This document shows, one piece after another, positions 1 through 8,654 of a stretch of DNA of 32,054 nucleotides. The stretch comes from Spirochaetes bacterium RBG_16_49_21 (lineage in GTDB: Bacteria > Spirochaetota > UBA4802 > UBA5550), in NCBI GenBank assembly GCA_001829495.1, contig MIBJ01000027.1:9594-41647 (forward strand), in the 5' to 3' direction. The position numbers and the translations under genes are program-made. Within the stretch, counting starts at the first letter, position 1. Each line of letters opens with the position of its first letter. A model generated the notes under the pieces. The model was not told the origin of the DNA and did no database searches. It saw nothing but the letters and a program-made list of their open reading frames with translations.

Positions 1-2
1 CA

Positions 3-989
3 TCAGGTATGGCCGCTATATCCACGACTTTGATAAATTGTCTCCAAAAAGGGGATTCCGTCATTGCCGCATCATCCCTGTTCGGCGGTACTTATTCTTT
101 TTTAAGAAATGTTCTGGATGCCCTGGGGATTAAAAGTTATTTCGTGCCCATTACAGACATGCGTGCGGTTGAAAAGGCTATTGATGAAAATGCGCGGGTA
201 TTGCTGCTTGAAACAATATCCAACCCCGGCATGATCGTTCCGGACTTTACGGCGATATCCGATATCGCGCGCCCGCATAAGGTTGTTGTCATTGCCGACA
301 GCACGGTTACCACGCCGTATCTCTTTAACGCTAAAAAATTCGGCGTCGATATCGTGATTCACTCGACAACAAAATACATATCCGGGGGCGCAACAAGCGT
401 CGGCGGGATGATCGTCGATCTCGGAACTTTTAAATGGTCGTCGCTTCCCGCGCTTGCAAATTACCATCGATTTAACGAAATGGCCTTTACCGCGAGACTG
501 AGAAAAGAAGTATACCGCGAAACCGGCGGCTGTTTGTCGCCGCATCACGCCTATCTTCAGAGCCTGGGACTGGAAACGCTCGCGCTGCGCATGGATAGAA
601 CATGCGGAAACGCTCTGGCCGTGGCGGAATTCCTGGAAACCCAGAGCATGGTAAAAACGCTACGCTATCCGGGTCTCCGGTCGTCATCATTTTACGAGCT
701 TTCACGGAAACAGTTTAACGGACGGTTCGGCGGCATACTGACTTTCGAACTCCCTGACAAAGCGGCAAGCTTCAGATTTTTAAACAACCTCTCACTCGTT
801 AAAAGAACGCCGAATCTGGGAGACAATAAAACATTGGCACTGCATCCGGCCTCCACCATCTTCGCCGGATTCACCGATGAGGAGCGAAAATCGCTCGGCG
901 TTGGAGATTCCATGATTCGTCTTTCGATCGGAATAGAGGAGCCGGAAGATATTATCAACGATATCCAGGAAGCACTGCGAGGTTTATAA
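3..989 (+). CDS. metY: O-acetylhomoserine sulfhydrylase-like PLP enzyme (5' partial)
   Basis: Cys/Met-metabolism PLP-dependent enzyme of the cystathionine gamma-synthase/MetY fold, expected to make homocysteine from an acylated homoserine and a sulfur donor in the cytoplasm. The reading frame is open to the left edge; the first visible residues (SGMAAIS) form the conserved Ser-Gly-Met-Ala stretch found about 80-90 residues into family members, so the true start lies upstream. The PLP lysine sits in HSTTKYISGG (lysine codon 372-374), preceded by the ADSTVTTPY cofactor-binding segment. The C-terminal RLSIGIEEPEDIINDI is typical. The stop at 989 abuts the E1 gene start at 990, so the genes are translationally coupled. 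The E1/JAMM neighbours favour a thiocarboxylated protein as sulfur donor (inference). MetZ-type specificity cannot be excluded. Confidence 0.9.
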   Translation, partial: SGMAAISTTLINCLQKGDSVIAASSLFGGTYSFLRNVLDALGIKSYFVPITDMRAVEKAIDENARVLLLETISNPGMIVPDFTAISDIARPHKVVVIADSTVTTPYLFNAKKFGVDIVIHSTTKYISGGATSVGGMIVDLGTFKWSSLPALANYHRFNEMAFTARLRKEVYRETGGCLSPHHAYLQSLGLETLALRMDRTCGNALAVAEFLETQSMVKTLRYPGLRSSSFYELSRKQFNGRFGGILTFELPDKAASFRFLNNLSLVKRTPNLGDNKTLALHPASTIFAGFTDEERKSLGVGDSMIRLSIGIEEPEDIINDIQEALRGL

Positions 990-1796
990 ATGAATCTGGA
1001 TGACGAACAGATCGAGCGGTATAGTAGAAATATCATTTTGAAAGAAGTGGGAGGTAAAGGCCAGGAGCGGCTTCTTGCGTCCAGGGTCATCATTATCGGG
1101 GCCGGCGGGCTCGGCTCTCCCGCGGCCCTGTATCTGGCTGCCGCCGGAGTCGGCACGATCGGCCTGGTCGATGGCGACGCGGTGGATCTGAGCAATCTCC
1201 AGCGGCAGATCATTCATTTTACGGGAGACGTCGGAATCCGCAAAACCGAATCGGCAAAGAAAAAAATAGAACTTCTCAATCCCGATGTGCGGGTGAATAC
1301 CTATCATGATATCGTAACATCAAACAATATCAGAGAAATAATCCGGGATTATGACTTCGTCGTGGACGGCACTGATAATTTCCCCGCGAAATTCCTTATC
1401 AACGACGCCTGCGTCATGGCAGGAAAACCCTTTTCCCACGCCGGAATACTCAGGTTCTACGGACAGACGATAACCGTGCTCCCGCATGAAAGCGCCTGTT
1501 TCCGGTGTCTGTTCCTCGGCCCTCCGCCGCCGGGGTCCGTGCCGAGCTGCCGGGAGGCCGGCATACTGGGCGCCGTCGCCGGCATATTCGGCACCATTCA
1601 GGCGCTGGAGGCATTGAAGCATATCCTGGGTACGGGCGGGCTTCTTGCCGACCGTCTCCTGACGGTGGACGCCCTTACGATGAGCTTCCGCGAGATAAAA
1701 GTCAAAAAAAATCCCCGCTGCCCGGTCTGCGGGGATACGCCGGCGATAACCTCGCTGGTGGATTATGAGCAAAAAGCGTGCGATCTGAAACTATGA
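990..1796 (+). CDS. ThiF/MoeB/HesA-family E1-like adenylyltransferase (HcyF-like)
   Basis: A 268-residue enzyme that adenylates the C-terminal glycine of a small ubiquitin-like sulfur carrier. The nucleotide site GAGGLGS is at residues 38-44 and the acidic loop DGTDN at 126-130. Two CxxC pairs (C170/C173 and C244/C247) should bind zinc. C187 in SCREAGILG corresponds to the conserved cysteine of MoeB/ThiF. The ATG directly follows the metY stop, and the gene ends in a 4-base ATGA overlap with the JAMM-sulfite reductase gene. Placement between metY and a JAMM protease matches the Wolinella hcyF context (known family knowledge), so homocysteine synthesis is the likely main role. It may also serve ThiS, since the thiamine operon here lacks thiF (inference). 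MoeB is the main alternative. Confidence 0.88.
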   Translation: MNLDDEQIERYSRNIILKEVGGKGQERLLASRVIIIGAGGLGSPAALYLAAAGVGTIGLVDGDAVDLSNLQRQIIHFTGDVGIRKTESAKKKIELLNPDVRVNTYHDIVTSNNIREIIRDYDFVVDGTDNFPAKFLINDACVMAGKPFSHAGILRFYGQTITVLPHESACFRCLFLGPPPPGSVPSCREAGILGAVAGIFGTIQALEALKHILGTGGLLADRLLTVDALTMSFREIKVKKNPRCPVCGDTPAITSLVDYEQKACDLKL

Positions 1797-3196
1797 TTCT
1801 ATCCGGAGACATCTCTCAGAGTATTTTCAAACACGCGGATCGGGAAGCCCCGGTGGAGGCCTGCGGCTACCTGGCCGGTATCGGAAAACGGGTGAGCAAA
1901 CATTATCCGATGACCAACAGTGAAGGGAGAAATGATCATTTCGCATTCGATCCGAAAGAGCAATTCGCCGTACATAAATCGGCCCGCGATGAGGGACTCA
2001 CGATCATCGGCGTATATCACAGCCATCCCGCTTCGCCGGCCAGGCCATCCGGAGAGGACATCAGGCTGGCCTATGATCCGACGGTCGTTTACGTCATCGT
2101 TTCCCTGATGGACGGGATCAAAACGATGATGGGGTTCCGCATTATTAAGGGAACGGTTGAAGAAGAGCCTATGATTATCGAGGAAAATTCGAATTTAAGG
2201 AGAAACATGATGGAAAGAAAAATTGATGTTAAAGGGTTGAAAGCAGAATTAAAAAAGGAATCGAAAAAATTGCAGCTCGACTTCAATGAACTGAAGAGCG
2301 GCGGATATATAAAGCAGACGCAGAAGGATCTCTTTACCGTACGCCTGCGCTGTCCCGGCGGGAAAGTGACCAGCGAAAAGCTGCGCAAGGCCGCGGAAAT
2401 ATCAGACAGATACGGGAAAAGAGAGGTTCACATTTCAGTCAGGCAGTCTATTGAGGTGCCGTACGTCCACTATAAGAATTTCGATGAGGTGGCTGAGTCT
2501 CTGCGACAGATCGATTGGTCAGTGGCTTCCTGCGGTCCGAGAGTGCGCGTTCCCACCGCCTGCGCGGGATGCACCTATAATCCAAACGGGATTACAGACT
2601 GCCAGGGAATCTGTACCGAGGTCGATCGGAAGTATTTCGGCACCCCAACCGGTCATCACAAGTTTAAAATATCGTTTTCCGGATGCCCCATCGACTGCTT
2701 CAGAACCAGAGAAATGGATCTCGGTTTTCAGGGCATGCTTGAGCCCGCGCTGGAAGAGAATCTCTGCACCGGGTGTGAACTGTGCGTTAAGGCGTGCGAG
2801 GAGGAAGCACTGCGAATGGAGGGAGGCCTCCCGGTACGCGATCTCGGCAAATGTATATACTGCGGCGATTGCGTCAAGGTATGCCCGGTAAACGCAATGA
2901 CAAGCAAAAGGATCGGATGGCTGGCCCGGGTTGGCGGTAAGCATGGAAAACATCCCTATTTTGCCTATGAGGTCGCCGGTTTCCTTACGGATAATCAGGT
3001 TTTCAGTTTGATCGAGAAGACAATCGAATGGTACGCCCGAAACGCAACTGGTCGGGAAAGGATCGGCAGGAGCATTGAACGGTTGGGCCTGAATAAATAC
3101 ATTGATGAAATCGTTGCTCCCCTCGGCCTTGAATCCATACGAGACGACGCGGGACGAGCAAAATTTTATTCAAGGGGTAACTTCTATGCTAAATGA
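1793..3196 (+). CDS. JAMM/MPN+ metalloprotease fused to siroheme sulfite reductase
   Basis: A 467-residue two-part protein. Residues 1-130 are an M67/JAMM peptidase: E22, then HSHP at 76-79, S86 and D89, giving an exact HxH-x7-S-x2-D zinc motif. This type trims a sulfur carrier to expose Gly-Gly. From about residue 139 it is a sulfite reductase: an N-terminal ferredoxin-like half, Cys-rich siroheme/Fe-S segments (ACAGCTYNPNG and SGCPIDC), then two 4Fe-4S motifs, CTGCELCVKAC and CIYCGDCVKVC. It should reduce sulfite to sulfide. The start at 1793 overlaps the previous stop (ATGA); another in-frame ATG lies at 1778. An internal ribosome-binding site before 2207/2210 could also yield a separate reductase. 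No stop separates the halves. The stop overlaps the tusA-like start by 11 bases. Confidence 0.87.
   Translation: MILSGDISQSIFKHADREAPVEACGYLAGIGKRVSKHYPMTNSEGRNDHFAFDPKEQFAVHKSARDEGLTIIGVYHSHPASPARPSGEDIRLAYDPTVVYVIVSLMDGIKTMMGFRIIKGTVEEEPMIIEENSNLRRNMMERKIDVKGLKAELKKESKKLQLDFNELKSGGYIKQTQKDLFTVRLRCPGGKVTSEKLRKAAEISDRYGKREVHISVRQSIEVPYVHYKNFDEVAESLRQIDWSVASCGPRVRVPTACAGCTYNPNGITDCQGICTEVDRKYFGTPTGHHKFKISFSGCPIDCFRTREMDLGFQGMLEPALEENLCTGCELCVKACEEEALRMEGGLPVRDLGKCIYCGDCVKVCPVNAMTSKRIGWLARVGGKHGKHPYFAYEVAGFLTDNQVFSLIEKTIEWYARNATGRERIGRSIERLGLNKYIDEIVAPLGLESIRDDAGRAKFYSRGNFYAK
2197..2212 (+). promoter_or_regulatory. internal ribosome-binding site inside the fusion gene
   Basis: AAGGAGA at 2197-2203 is followed by in-frame ATG codons at 2207 and 2210 (4 and 7 bases after AAGGAG). 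This is exactly where the protease domain ends and the sulfite-reductase domain begins. It looks like the original start signal of a separate reductase gene, possibly still used to make free reductase as well as the fusion. Seen directly; use is inferred. Confidence 0.6.
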
Positions 3197-3440
3197 AGGG
3201 AAATTGACGCCGGATAGAACGCTCGATCTGCGCACTGTTCTGTGCCCTATCAACTTTGTGCGCGCCAAATTAACACTTGAAGAGATGACCTCCGGCCAGG
3301 TTCTCGAGGTCATATTGGACGACGGCGAGCCGATGCGCAACGTTCCCCGCAGCATAAAGTCCGAGGGGCACACGATCATTAATGTACTGAAGCTGCCGGA
3401 TGACTCCTACAGACTTCTTATACGTAAAGAAGAAGGATAG
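3186..3440 (+). CDS. TusA/SirA-family sulfurtransferase-like protein
   Basis: An 84-residue protein of the TusA fold. LDLRTVLCPINFVRAK holds the family Cys-Pro signature, with the predicted persulfide-carrying cysteine at residue 20. The rest (GQVLEVILDDGEPMRNVPRSI, then SEGH and a final beta strand) matches the family layout. I chose ATG 3186, 8 bases after AGGGG and overlapping the upstream stop by 11 bases; an open frame extends further left but only inside the reductase gene. Lying between sulfite reductase and APS reductase, it probably relays sulfur as a persulfide or carries sulfite/sulfide-level sulfur (inference). It is not a ThiS-like Gly-Gly carrier, so it cannot by itself be the E1 substrate. 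Confidence 0.85.
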   Translation: MLNEGKLTPDRTLDLRTVLCPINFVRAKLTLEEMTSGQVLEVILDDGEPMRNVPRSIKSEGHTIINVLKLPDDSYRLLIRKEEG

Positions 3441-3468
3441 GATAGACAGTACGTATCAAGGAATGAGC

Positions 3469-4245
3469 ATGGAAAAAAATACCATCAATACGCTTATACG
3501 CGAATTCACAGATAAAAGCGCCGAGGAGATTCTGAAATATTTCATATCGAGATATAAATCGCGCGGCGACAGTGCGGCTCGTGAGAATGAAATGGAGCGA
3601 ATCGCTCTGGGCACCGCCCTCGGCGCAGAAGGACAGGCGCTCACCCACATGATTGTAACCATTCATCCGAAGGCGCGTATTTTCGTCATCGATACGGGGC
3701 GGCTCCACGAGGAGACCTATGATCTCATGATGCGGTCGATGAACCGTTACGGCATACGTTATGAAATTTATTTTCCCGAGGCGTCGGACGTTGAAGAGCT
3801 CGAAAGAATGAACGGGCCCAACCTCTTTTACGAAAATGCCGATCTCCGTAAAAAATGCTGCCATGTACGGAAGGTAAAACCGCTGCGGAGGGTGCTCCAG
3901 ACCCTGGACGTGTGGATAACCGGATTGCGGCGCAGCCAGTCGGTGACGAGAAGCTCGATTGAAAAAATCGAATGGGACGAGGCTAACGGCCTCATCAAGC
4001 TCAATCCTCTCGCCGACTGGAGCGAAGAGGACGTGTGGAGATATATCAGGGAAAATAATATTCCTTACAATAAACTTCATGATCAGGGATATCCGAGCAT
4101 CGGCTGCGCTCCCTGCACCCGCGCGGTATCGCCCGGGGAGGACATCCGGGCAGGCAGGTGGTGGTGGGAACAACCGGAACACCGGGAGTGCGGCCTGCAC
4201 CCGGCCGGCGGAAGGCTCGTGGGAAGGAACAATCGGCATGGATAA
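3469..4245 (+). CDS. cysH: APS reductase (assimilatory, iron-sulfur type)
   Basis: A 258-residue PAPS/APS reductase-family enzyme, reducing adenylyl sulfate to sulfite with thioredoxin or glutaredoxin. The nucleotide-binding region includes [11 protein letters not shown] and [12 protein letters not shown]. The paired cysteines KKCCHVRK (130-131) and CAPC (213-216) are the 4Fe-4S ligands that mark APS rather than PAPS reductases, and ECGLH (C241) is the catalytic cysteine. ATG 3469 is preferred because AAGGA ends 6 bases before it; ATG 3463 is alternative. The end overlaps cysD. APS specificity fits the inactive-looking APS kinase domain on CysN, since no PAPS would be needed. Confidence 0.92.
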   Translation: MEKNTINTLIREFTDKSAEEILKYFISRYKSRGDSAARENEMERIALGTALGAEGQALTHMIVTIHPKARIFVIDTGRLHEETYDLMMRSMNRYGIRYEIYFPEASDVEELERMNGPNLFYENADLRKKCCHVRKVKPLRRVLQTLDVWITGLRRSQSVTRSSIEKIEWDEANGLIKLNPLADWSEEDVWRYIRENNIPYNKLHDQGYPSIGCAPCTRAVSPGEDIRAGRWWWEQPEHRECGLHPAGGRLVGRNNRHG

Positions 4246-5119
4246 CCTCGATAAACTTGAGGCGCAGAGCGTGTATATTCTCCGCGAAGCCTACCGCGAG
4301 TTCAAAAACCTGGTGATGCTCTGGTCCATCGGAAAGGACAGCACGGTATTGCTCTGGCTTGTCCGCAAGGCGTTTTTCGGCCACGTACCCTTGCCGCTTC
4401 TCCACATCGACACGCATTTTAAAATACCGGTGATGATCGAGTACCGCGACCGGCTGGCGCGGGACTGGGGCCTCAACATGGTATATGGAGAAAACACAGA
4501 GGCGATCGGGAATAGGGAAACCTATCCGGATGGGGCCTGTGATCGGATCGCCTGCTGTAAGAAACTCAAGACAGAAGCACTGAAATACACTCTCGCCGGG
4601 GAATGGCCGCGCTACCGGTTTGATCATAGTAAGGGCCGTTATATCCCGGACGAGAATAAAGAACAGTATACCGGCGTCATTGTCGGGGTCAGAGCGGACG
4701 AGGAAGGGAGCAGGTCCAAGGAGCGCTATTTCTCCCCGCGTGACCGGGAAAACGACTGGGACGTGGGCGACCAGCCGCCCGAGCTCTGGAACCAGTTCAA
4801 AACCGATTTCGCTCCGGGAACGCATGTGAGGATCCATCCGCTCCTCGACTGGACCGAGCTCAATATATGGGAATACATTGAACGCGAGAAAATCCCGGTC
4901 GTTTCATTGTATTTCAACCAGGGCGACGGAAAGCGATATCGGTCTCTGGGATGCTATCCGTGCACAAGCCCCGTGGATTCTGAGGCGCGCACGGTCAGTG
5001 AAATCATCGCGGAACTGCGCCACGGAAAGTTTGCCGATGTAGCGGAACGCTCGGGGCGCGAACAGGACAAGGAAGACGACGGCGGACTGGAAACCTTGCG
5101 CCGTGAGGGATACATGTAG
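4238..5119 (+). CDS. cysD: ATP sulfurylase small subunit
   Basis: A 293-residue CysD, the PP-loop subunit that with CysN GTPase forms APS from sulfate and ATP. The PP-loop motif [12 protein letters not shown] is near residue 30, followed by [18 protein letters not shown] and later the [12 protein letters not shown] region, all typical of CysD. Length is close to the usual 300. ATG 4238 is 9 bases after AAGGA and overlaps the end of the APS reductase gene by 8 bases in another frame. The cysN start follows one base after the stop, as expected for a 1:1 complex. Confidence 0.95.
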   Translation: MDNLDKLEAQSVYILREAYREFKNLVMLWSIGKDSTVLLWLVRKAFFGHVPLPLLHIDTHFKIPVMIEYRDRLARDWGLNMVYGENTEAIGNRETYPDGACDRIACCKKLKTEALKYTLAGEWPRYRFDHSKGRYIPDENKEQYTGVIVGVRADEEGSRSKERYFSPRDRENDWDVGDQPPELWNQFKTDFAPGTHVRIHPLLDWTELNIWEYIEREKIPVVSLYFNQGDGKRYRSLGCYPCTSPVDSEARTVSEIIAELRHGKFADVAERSGREQDKEDDGGLETLRREGYM

Positions 5120-5120
5120 T

Positions 5121-6971
5121 ATGAAAACACTGAGTATTGAAAACGAAATCAAGGAGATCAGTGACGCGGCGGATACGCGGCGCGGGAGGCTGAACATCGT
5201 CATCACGGGCCACGTGGACCATGGGAAGAGCACGGTGATCGGAAGGCTCCTCGCAGACACCGGCTCGCTTCCCCGGGGAAGGCTGGAGCAGGTGAAGACG
5301 ATGTGCGAAAAAAACGCCAAGCCCTTCGAATACGCGTTTCTGCTCGACGCGCTCAAAGACGAAAGGAGCCAGGGGATAACGATCGACAGCGCCCGGTGTT
5401 TCTTTAAAACAAAAAAGCGCGATTATATCGTCATCGATGCCCCCGGCCATGTGGAATTTCTCAAGAACATGGTAACCGGCGCCGCGCGGGCCGAGGCCGC
5501 TCTTCTCGTTATATGCGCGAGCGAAGGAATTCAGGAAAACAGCAGACGGCACGGGTATCTCGTATCCATGCTCGGAATCAGGCAGGTAGTCATACTTCTC
5601 AATAAAATGGACCTGGTGAATTATGATCAGCTTGTCTATGACAGACTGGTCTCGGAATACGGGAAATTTTTATCGGAGTTGAATGTAACGCCGGTTTCTT
5701 TCATCCCGATCAGCGCCCGTGAAGGCGTGAATATAACCGCCGCATCGAAGGAGATGCCCTGGTACAGGGGTTTAACCCTGCTGGAACAGCTTGATGGGTT
5801 CCAACAACAAAAAGGGAAAGAATACCTGCCGTTGCGGTTCCCTCTTCAAGACGTCTATAAATTTACGCGAAAGAACGACGACCGGCGGATACTGGCCGGA
5901 ACCATTGAAACGGGGATTGTGCGGGTCGGCGATGAGGTGATCTTCCTTCCTTCGCATAAGAGGTCCCGGATACGAAGCATTGAGGCATTTAACGTACCGC
6001 GGAAGACAGAGGCTGGTGCGGGTGAGGCAATCGGCGTCACTATCGAGACCCAGATCTACATTAAAGCCGGAGAAATAATGGTCAAGCCGGGTGAAACGAT
6101 GCCCCGCATCAATTCCCGCATCAAATCCAACATTTTCTGGATGGGCAAATCGCCTCTCATCAAGGGGAAGACATATAAAATGAAACTCGCTACTTCCCGG
6201 GTGAACGTATCGGTCGCTGAAATTCTTCACGTCCTTGATGCCGTCGATCTTCGGATGAATTACCACAAACAGCAACTGGACCGGCATGATGTCGGCGAAG
6301 TCATTCTGGAAAGCGTTAAACCGGTCGCTTTTGATTACGCGTCGGTGATAGAAGGCACCGCGCGCTTCGTTCTCGTGGATAATTATGAGATCGCAGGCGG
6401 GGGTACTATTATAGAAGAAATCGATAACGGCGAAACCCTTTTGGAAAAGCATATCCATGAGCGGGAAATCGCGTGGGACAAGGGTTTTGTGACGGCCGTT
6501 GACCGGTTTAACCGTTATAAACACACTTCAAAATTCATAGTCCTGACAGGCGAGGCGTATGATGAGGTAACATCGTTCGCCAAGGAGCTTGAACGAAAAC
6601 TTTTTCTTGACGGTTATCATACCTATTATATCGGCTTAAACAATGTGATCTCCGGTATTGGATCCGATACCCGGAACATCGGCCGGGATGCCGGCGATTC
6701 CATCATGAGGCTCGGCGAGCTTGCCAGGATCATAACGGATTCCGGCCAGATACTCATTACGGCGCTGACGGGAGTCGATGATTACGACCTTGAGATTTTA
6801 AAACTGCTGAACGAGCCTGCTGAAATAATCGTCATAAACGTCGGCCCTGCAGCATTTTCGCGGTTCAACGTCGATCTGGAAATCCCGGACGATAATAATC
6901 TTGATGTGGCCATCGGCGATATCTATGAGCTCCTCAAGAAGAAAGAGGTTATCGTAGAGTATTATATCTGA
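5121..6971 (+). CDS. cysN: ATP sulfurylase GTPase subunit with degenerate APS-kinase domain
   Basis: A 616-residue protein. Residues 1 to about 460 are a translational-GTPase-type CysN: P-loop GHVDHGKS (30-37), DAPGH, and NKMD, then beta-barrel domains. It should drive APS synthesis by GTP hydrolysis with CysD. Residues about 465-616 align by eye to CysC APS kinase: [11 protein letters not shown] replaces the usual LTGLSGSGKST, IGLNNV replaces the DGDNV loop, and the KGLYKKARAGEI-type segment is absent. The [19 protein letters not shown] stretch keeps the fold. The domain therefore looks catalytically dead. ATG 5121 follows the cysD stop; the ORF is open slightly further left. Last gene of the operon, convergent with the next gene 13 bases away; no clear terminator is seen. 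Confidence 0.92.
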   Translation: MKTLSIENEIKEISDAADTRRGRLNIVITGHVDHGKSTVIGRLLADTGSLPRGRLEQVKTMCEKNAKPFEYAFLLDALKDERSQGITIDSARCFFKTKKRDYIVIDAPGHVEFLKNMVTGAARAEAALLVICASEGIQENSRRHGYLVSMLGIRQVVILLNKMDLVNYDQLVYDRLVSEYGKFLSELNVTPVSFIPISAREGVNITAASKEMPWYRGLTLLEQLDGFQQQKGKEYLPLRFPLQDVYKFTRKNDDRRILAGTIETGIVRVGDEVIFLPSHKRSRIRSIEAFNVPRKTEAGAGEAIGVTIETQIYIKAGEIMVKPGETMPRINSRIKSNIFWMGKSPLIKGKTYKMKLATSRVNVSVAEILHVLDAVDLRMNYHKQQLDRHDVGEVILESVKPVAFDYASVIEGTARFVLVDNYEIAGGGTIIEEIDNGETLLEKHIHEREIAWDKGFVTAVDRFNRYKHTSKFIVLTGEAYDEVTSFAKELERKLFLDGYHTYYIGLNNVISGIGSDTRNIGRDAGDSIMRLGELARIITDSGQILITALTGVDDYDLEILKLLNEPAEIIVINVGPAAFSRFNVDLEIPDDNNLDVAIGDIYELLKKKEVIVEYYI

Positions 6972-6984
6972 AAGGGAAAAAATT

Positions 6985-8022
6985 TCATTTACCGGGAATA
7001 TCTTCCTTAAAATAAATTTTATACCCCATATTAAATCCGTACAGGTCCTCGCCCAGAGCTTTTCCGTCAAGTTCCGCGTAGGGATACATGAAATAATTTA
7101 AAGCTTTACCGCTTTGAGAAGGATTAAGCATGATATTGTCGCCGGTGCCGAATGCGACCCTGCTTTCATCAACCGATCCGAAATAGTATGCCCTTATATC
7201 AGATGCCTCTTTCAGGCTCAATTTTTTTTCAAGAATATGCTTTCTGACGTCCGCCGGATCAGCCGCGATCCAGCCATTTCCCGGCAGGTAAAATTCCGCC
7301 CAGCAATGCTGTGCTTTTGTCATATCGCCTTCTTTTCCTTTTGGAATGCGTATGCCGAAAACCTCCCGGGCAGGGACTCCCGCCGCCCTCGCAAGGGCGA
7401 CGAAAACAGAATGGATGTCCGCGCATTTTCCGCCTTTACTTTCCAGAAGACTTTCAACGTCGCCAAAACCGCAGCCTTTAACTTCCGGATCGCGGCGCAT
7501 ATTATTTATAATCCAGTCATACACGGCCCGTGCTTTATCGAGAGCGCCGATTTTATCTTTCGTTATCATATTTGCATAATTTACAATTTTTAATTTCGCG
7601 GAACCAAATCTATTAAGATCCGTATATTTTAAATACTCATCTGCAATGAAAGTTACCCCGTTATTCTTAAAATTTTTCGAAAGCCTTTCTCTTCGCTTAA
7701 CTTTATAAGAATACCTGAATTGAATTTCATTAATAGGAGTATTCCATTCCGCGTATAAAATATTATTACCAAAAACGGGTTCCCGGTAAATTCCCGTTTT
7801 CAAATAATTCCCGCTGACGTTTACTTCGGTTATATCCTGATATTCATCAGACATCGGATAGGGCATCCAGAATCTGAGCTTCTTAGCCTTTAAAGGCGCC
7901 GTTGTTTCAAACCGGATTGTAACGACGGCAATCCGTTCTTTGGCCGTTACCGGAAGAACAAAAAAAATAAGGAAAAGCACGGCTGCCGGTATAATTAAAC
8001 ACTTCTTCATTCTCACATCCAT
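6985..8022 (-). CDS. secreted transglutaminase-like cysteine protease-fold protein
   Basis: A 345-residue protein with an N-terminal signal peptide (hydrophobic run residues 8-26, probable cleavage near VTA-KE). A central transglutaminase-like domain has the Cys-His-Asp triad: C200 in KGGKCADIHSVFVALARAAG, H239 in AQHCWAEFY, and D255 in WIAADPAD. Residues 30-150 form a beta-rich domain common upstream of such cores. It is predicted to act outside the cytoplasmic membrane as a peptidase or crosslinking enzyme; substrate unknown. The ATG at 8022 is preceded by AGGAG; an in-frame ATG at 8010 is possible. It stands alone, convergent with cysN, with no visible functional link to it. Confidence 0.85.
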   Translation of the reverse strand: MDVRMKKCLIIPAAVLFLIFFVLPVTAKERIAVVTIRFETTAPLKAKKLRFWMPYPMSDEYQDITEVNVSGNYLKTGIYREPVFGNNILYAEWNTPINEIQFRYSYKVKRRERLSKNFKNNGVTFIADEYLKYTDLNRFGSAKLKIVNYANMITKDKIGALDKARAVYDWIINNMRRDPEVKGCGFGDVESLLESKGGKCADIHSVFVALARAAGVPAREVFGIRIPKGKEGDMTKAQHCWAEFYLPGNGWIAADPADVRKHILEKKLSLKEASDIRAYYFGSVDESRVAFGTGDNIMLNPSQSGKALNYFMYPYAELDGKALGEDLYGFNMGYKIYFKEDIPGK

Positions 8023-8040
8023 CTCCTGTAAATTTTTCTT

Positions 8041-8061
8041 TAATAACTCGAGTTAGGCGAA
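8041..8061 (+). repeat. left target duplication plus left terminal inverted repeat
   Basis: TAATAA (8041-8046) followed by CTCGAGTTAGGCGAA (8047-8061). The first matches 8527-8532 directly and the second matches 8512-8526 in inverse orientation with one mismatch. CTCGAG itself is palindromic, so the exact boundary is uncertain by a few bases. Confidence 0.7.
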
Positions 8062-8067
8062 TTTTAA

Positions 8068-8448
8068 TTAAAATTGTCCCCCTCCCTTGATGGGAGGGGC
8101 TAGGGGAGGGTGATTAGAGCAGAAATTGAATATTACTGCTAATACACCATCAATATTATTCATTACTTCATTATTCCAAAATCTTATTACAGCAAATCCC
8201 TGTGACTTCAGCCAATCATCCCTTTCAATATCATTCTCTTTATCTTCTATGTGCTGACTACCATCCAGTTCTATAACCAACTTATTTTCAAAACACACAA
8301 AATCAACTATATATGAACCTAGTGGCTCCTGTCGCCTGAACTTCAGTTCCTTTACCTGTTTTGATTTTAAATATTTCCATAGTTTCTTTTCTGCTTCTGT
8401 TTGATTCTTTCGTAATTGCCTCGCAAAATACACTAAACTGTCTGACAT
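8068..8448 (-). CDS. DUF559 / Vsr-like endonuclease domain protein
   Basis: A 126-residue protein of the DUF559 family, related to very-short-patch-repair and PD-(D/E)xK nucleases. Visible family features are NQTEAEKKLWKYL (16-27), the KFRRQEPLGSYIVDF stretch (36-50) with D49, and the VIELDGSQH core with E60 and D62, followed by DWLKSQGF and FWNNEV. The last residues, NHPPLAPPIKGGG, are encoded by the G+C-rich repeat of the surrounding element rather than by the nuclease fold. The ribosome-binding site is weak. It is the only gene between the terminal inverted repeats, so it travels with the element. Its A+T-rich codon use differs from the flanking cys genes. Confidence 0.88.
   Translation of the reverse strand: MSDSLVYFARQLRKNQTEAEKKLWKYLKSKQVKELKFRRQEPLGSYIVDFVCFENKLVIELDGSQHIEDKENDIERDDWLKSQGFAVIRFWNNEVMNNIDGVLAVIFNFCSNHPPLAPPIKGGGQF
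8079..8099 (-). terminator. G+C-rich hairpin at the 3' end of the DUF559 gene
   Basis: CCCCTCCC and GGGAGGGG form a perfect 8-base stem around TTGAT. It lies inside the 3' end of the nuclease coding region, encoding the PPLAPPIKGGG tail, and could act as terminator or as a structural end of the element. A related hairpin (CCCTCCCCC / GGGGGAGGG, 8473-8495) lies at the other side. Confidence 0.4.
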
Positions 8449-8511
8449 TGGCTTTTTCCACCCCCACCCCGGCCCTCCCCCATCAAGGGGGAGGGGGTTA
8501 TTGAATCAATC

Positions 8512-8532
8512 TTCACCTAACTCGAGTAATAA
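8512..8532 (-). repeat. right terminal inverted repeat plus right target duplication
   Basis: TTCACCTAACTCGAG (8512-8526) mirrors the left end with a single C/T mismatch, and is followed by TAATAA (8527-8532), the direct copy of the left flank. Seen directly in the sequence. Confidence 0.7.
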
Positions 8533-8654
8533 GATACTTTGATGTTTTATTTAATATACTTATTTAGAAAATATATACGCTTGTAAAAAACCGGCCTTTT
8601 GTCAAATATTTATTGCAGCGCTCTCATCCCCGAAGCTCGTAAAGATTTTTTTCG

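Larger units (their letters stand above)
8047..8526. mobile_element. 480-bp DUF559 nuclease element with terminal inverted repeats and target duplication
   Basis: The ends are CTCGAGTTAGGCGAA (8047-8061) and the inverted copy at 8512-8526, 14 of 15 bases matching including a perfect outer 11. Outside lies the direct repeat TAATAA at 8041-8046 and 8527-8532, as expected for a 6-base target-site duplication. Inside are a second, G+C-rich imperfect inverted pair (about 8078-8112 and 8462-8497), each able to fold as a hairpin, and one gene for a DUF559 nuclease. There is no transposase. It either moves through the nuclease or is a non-autonomous element mobilised in trans (inference). Confidence 0.7.
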
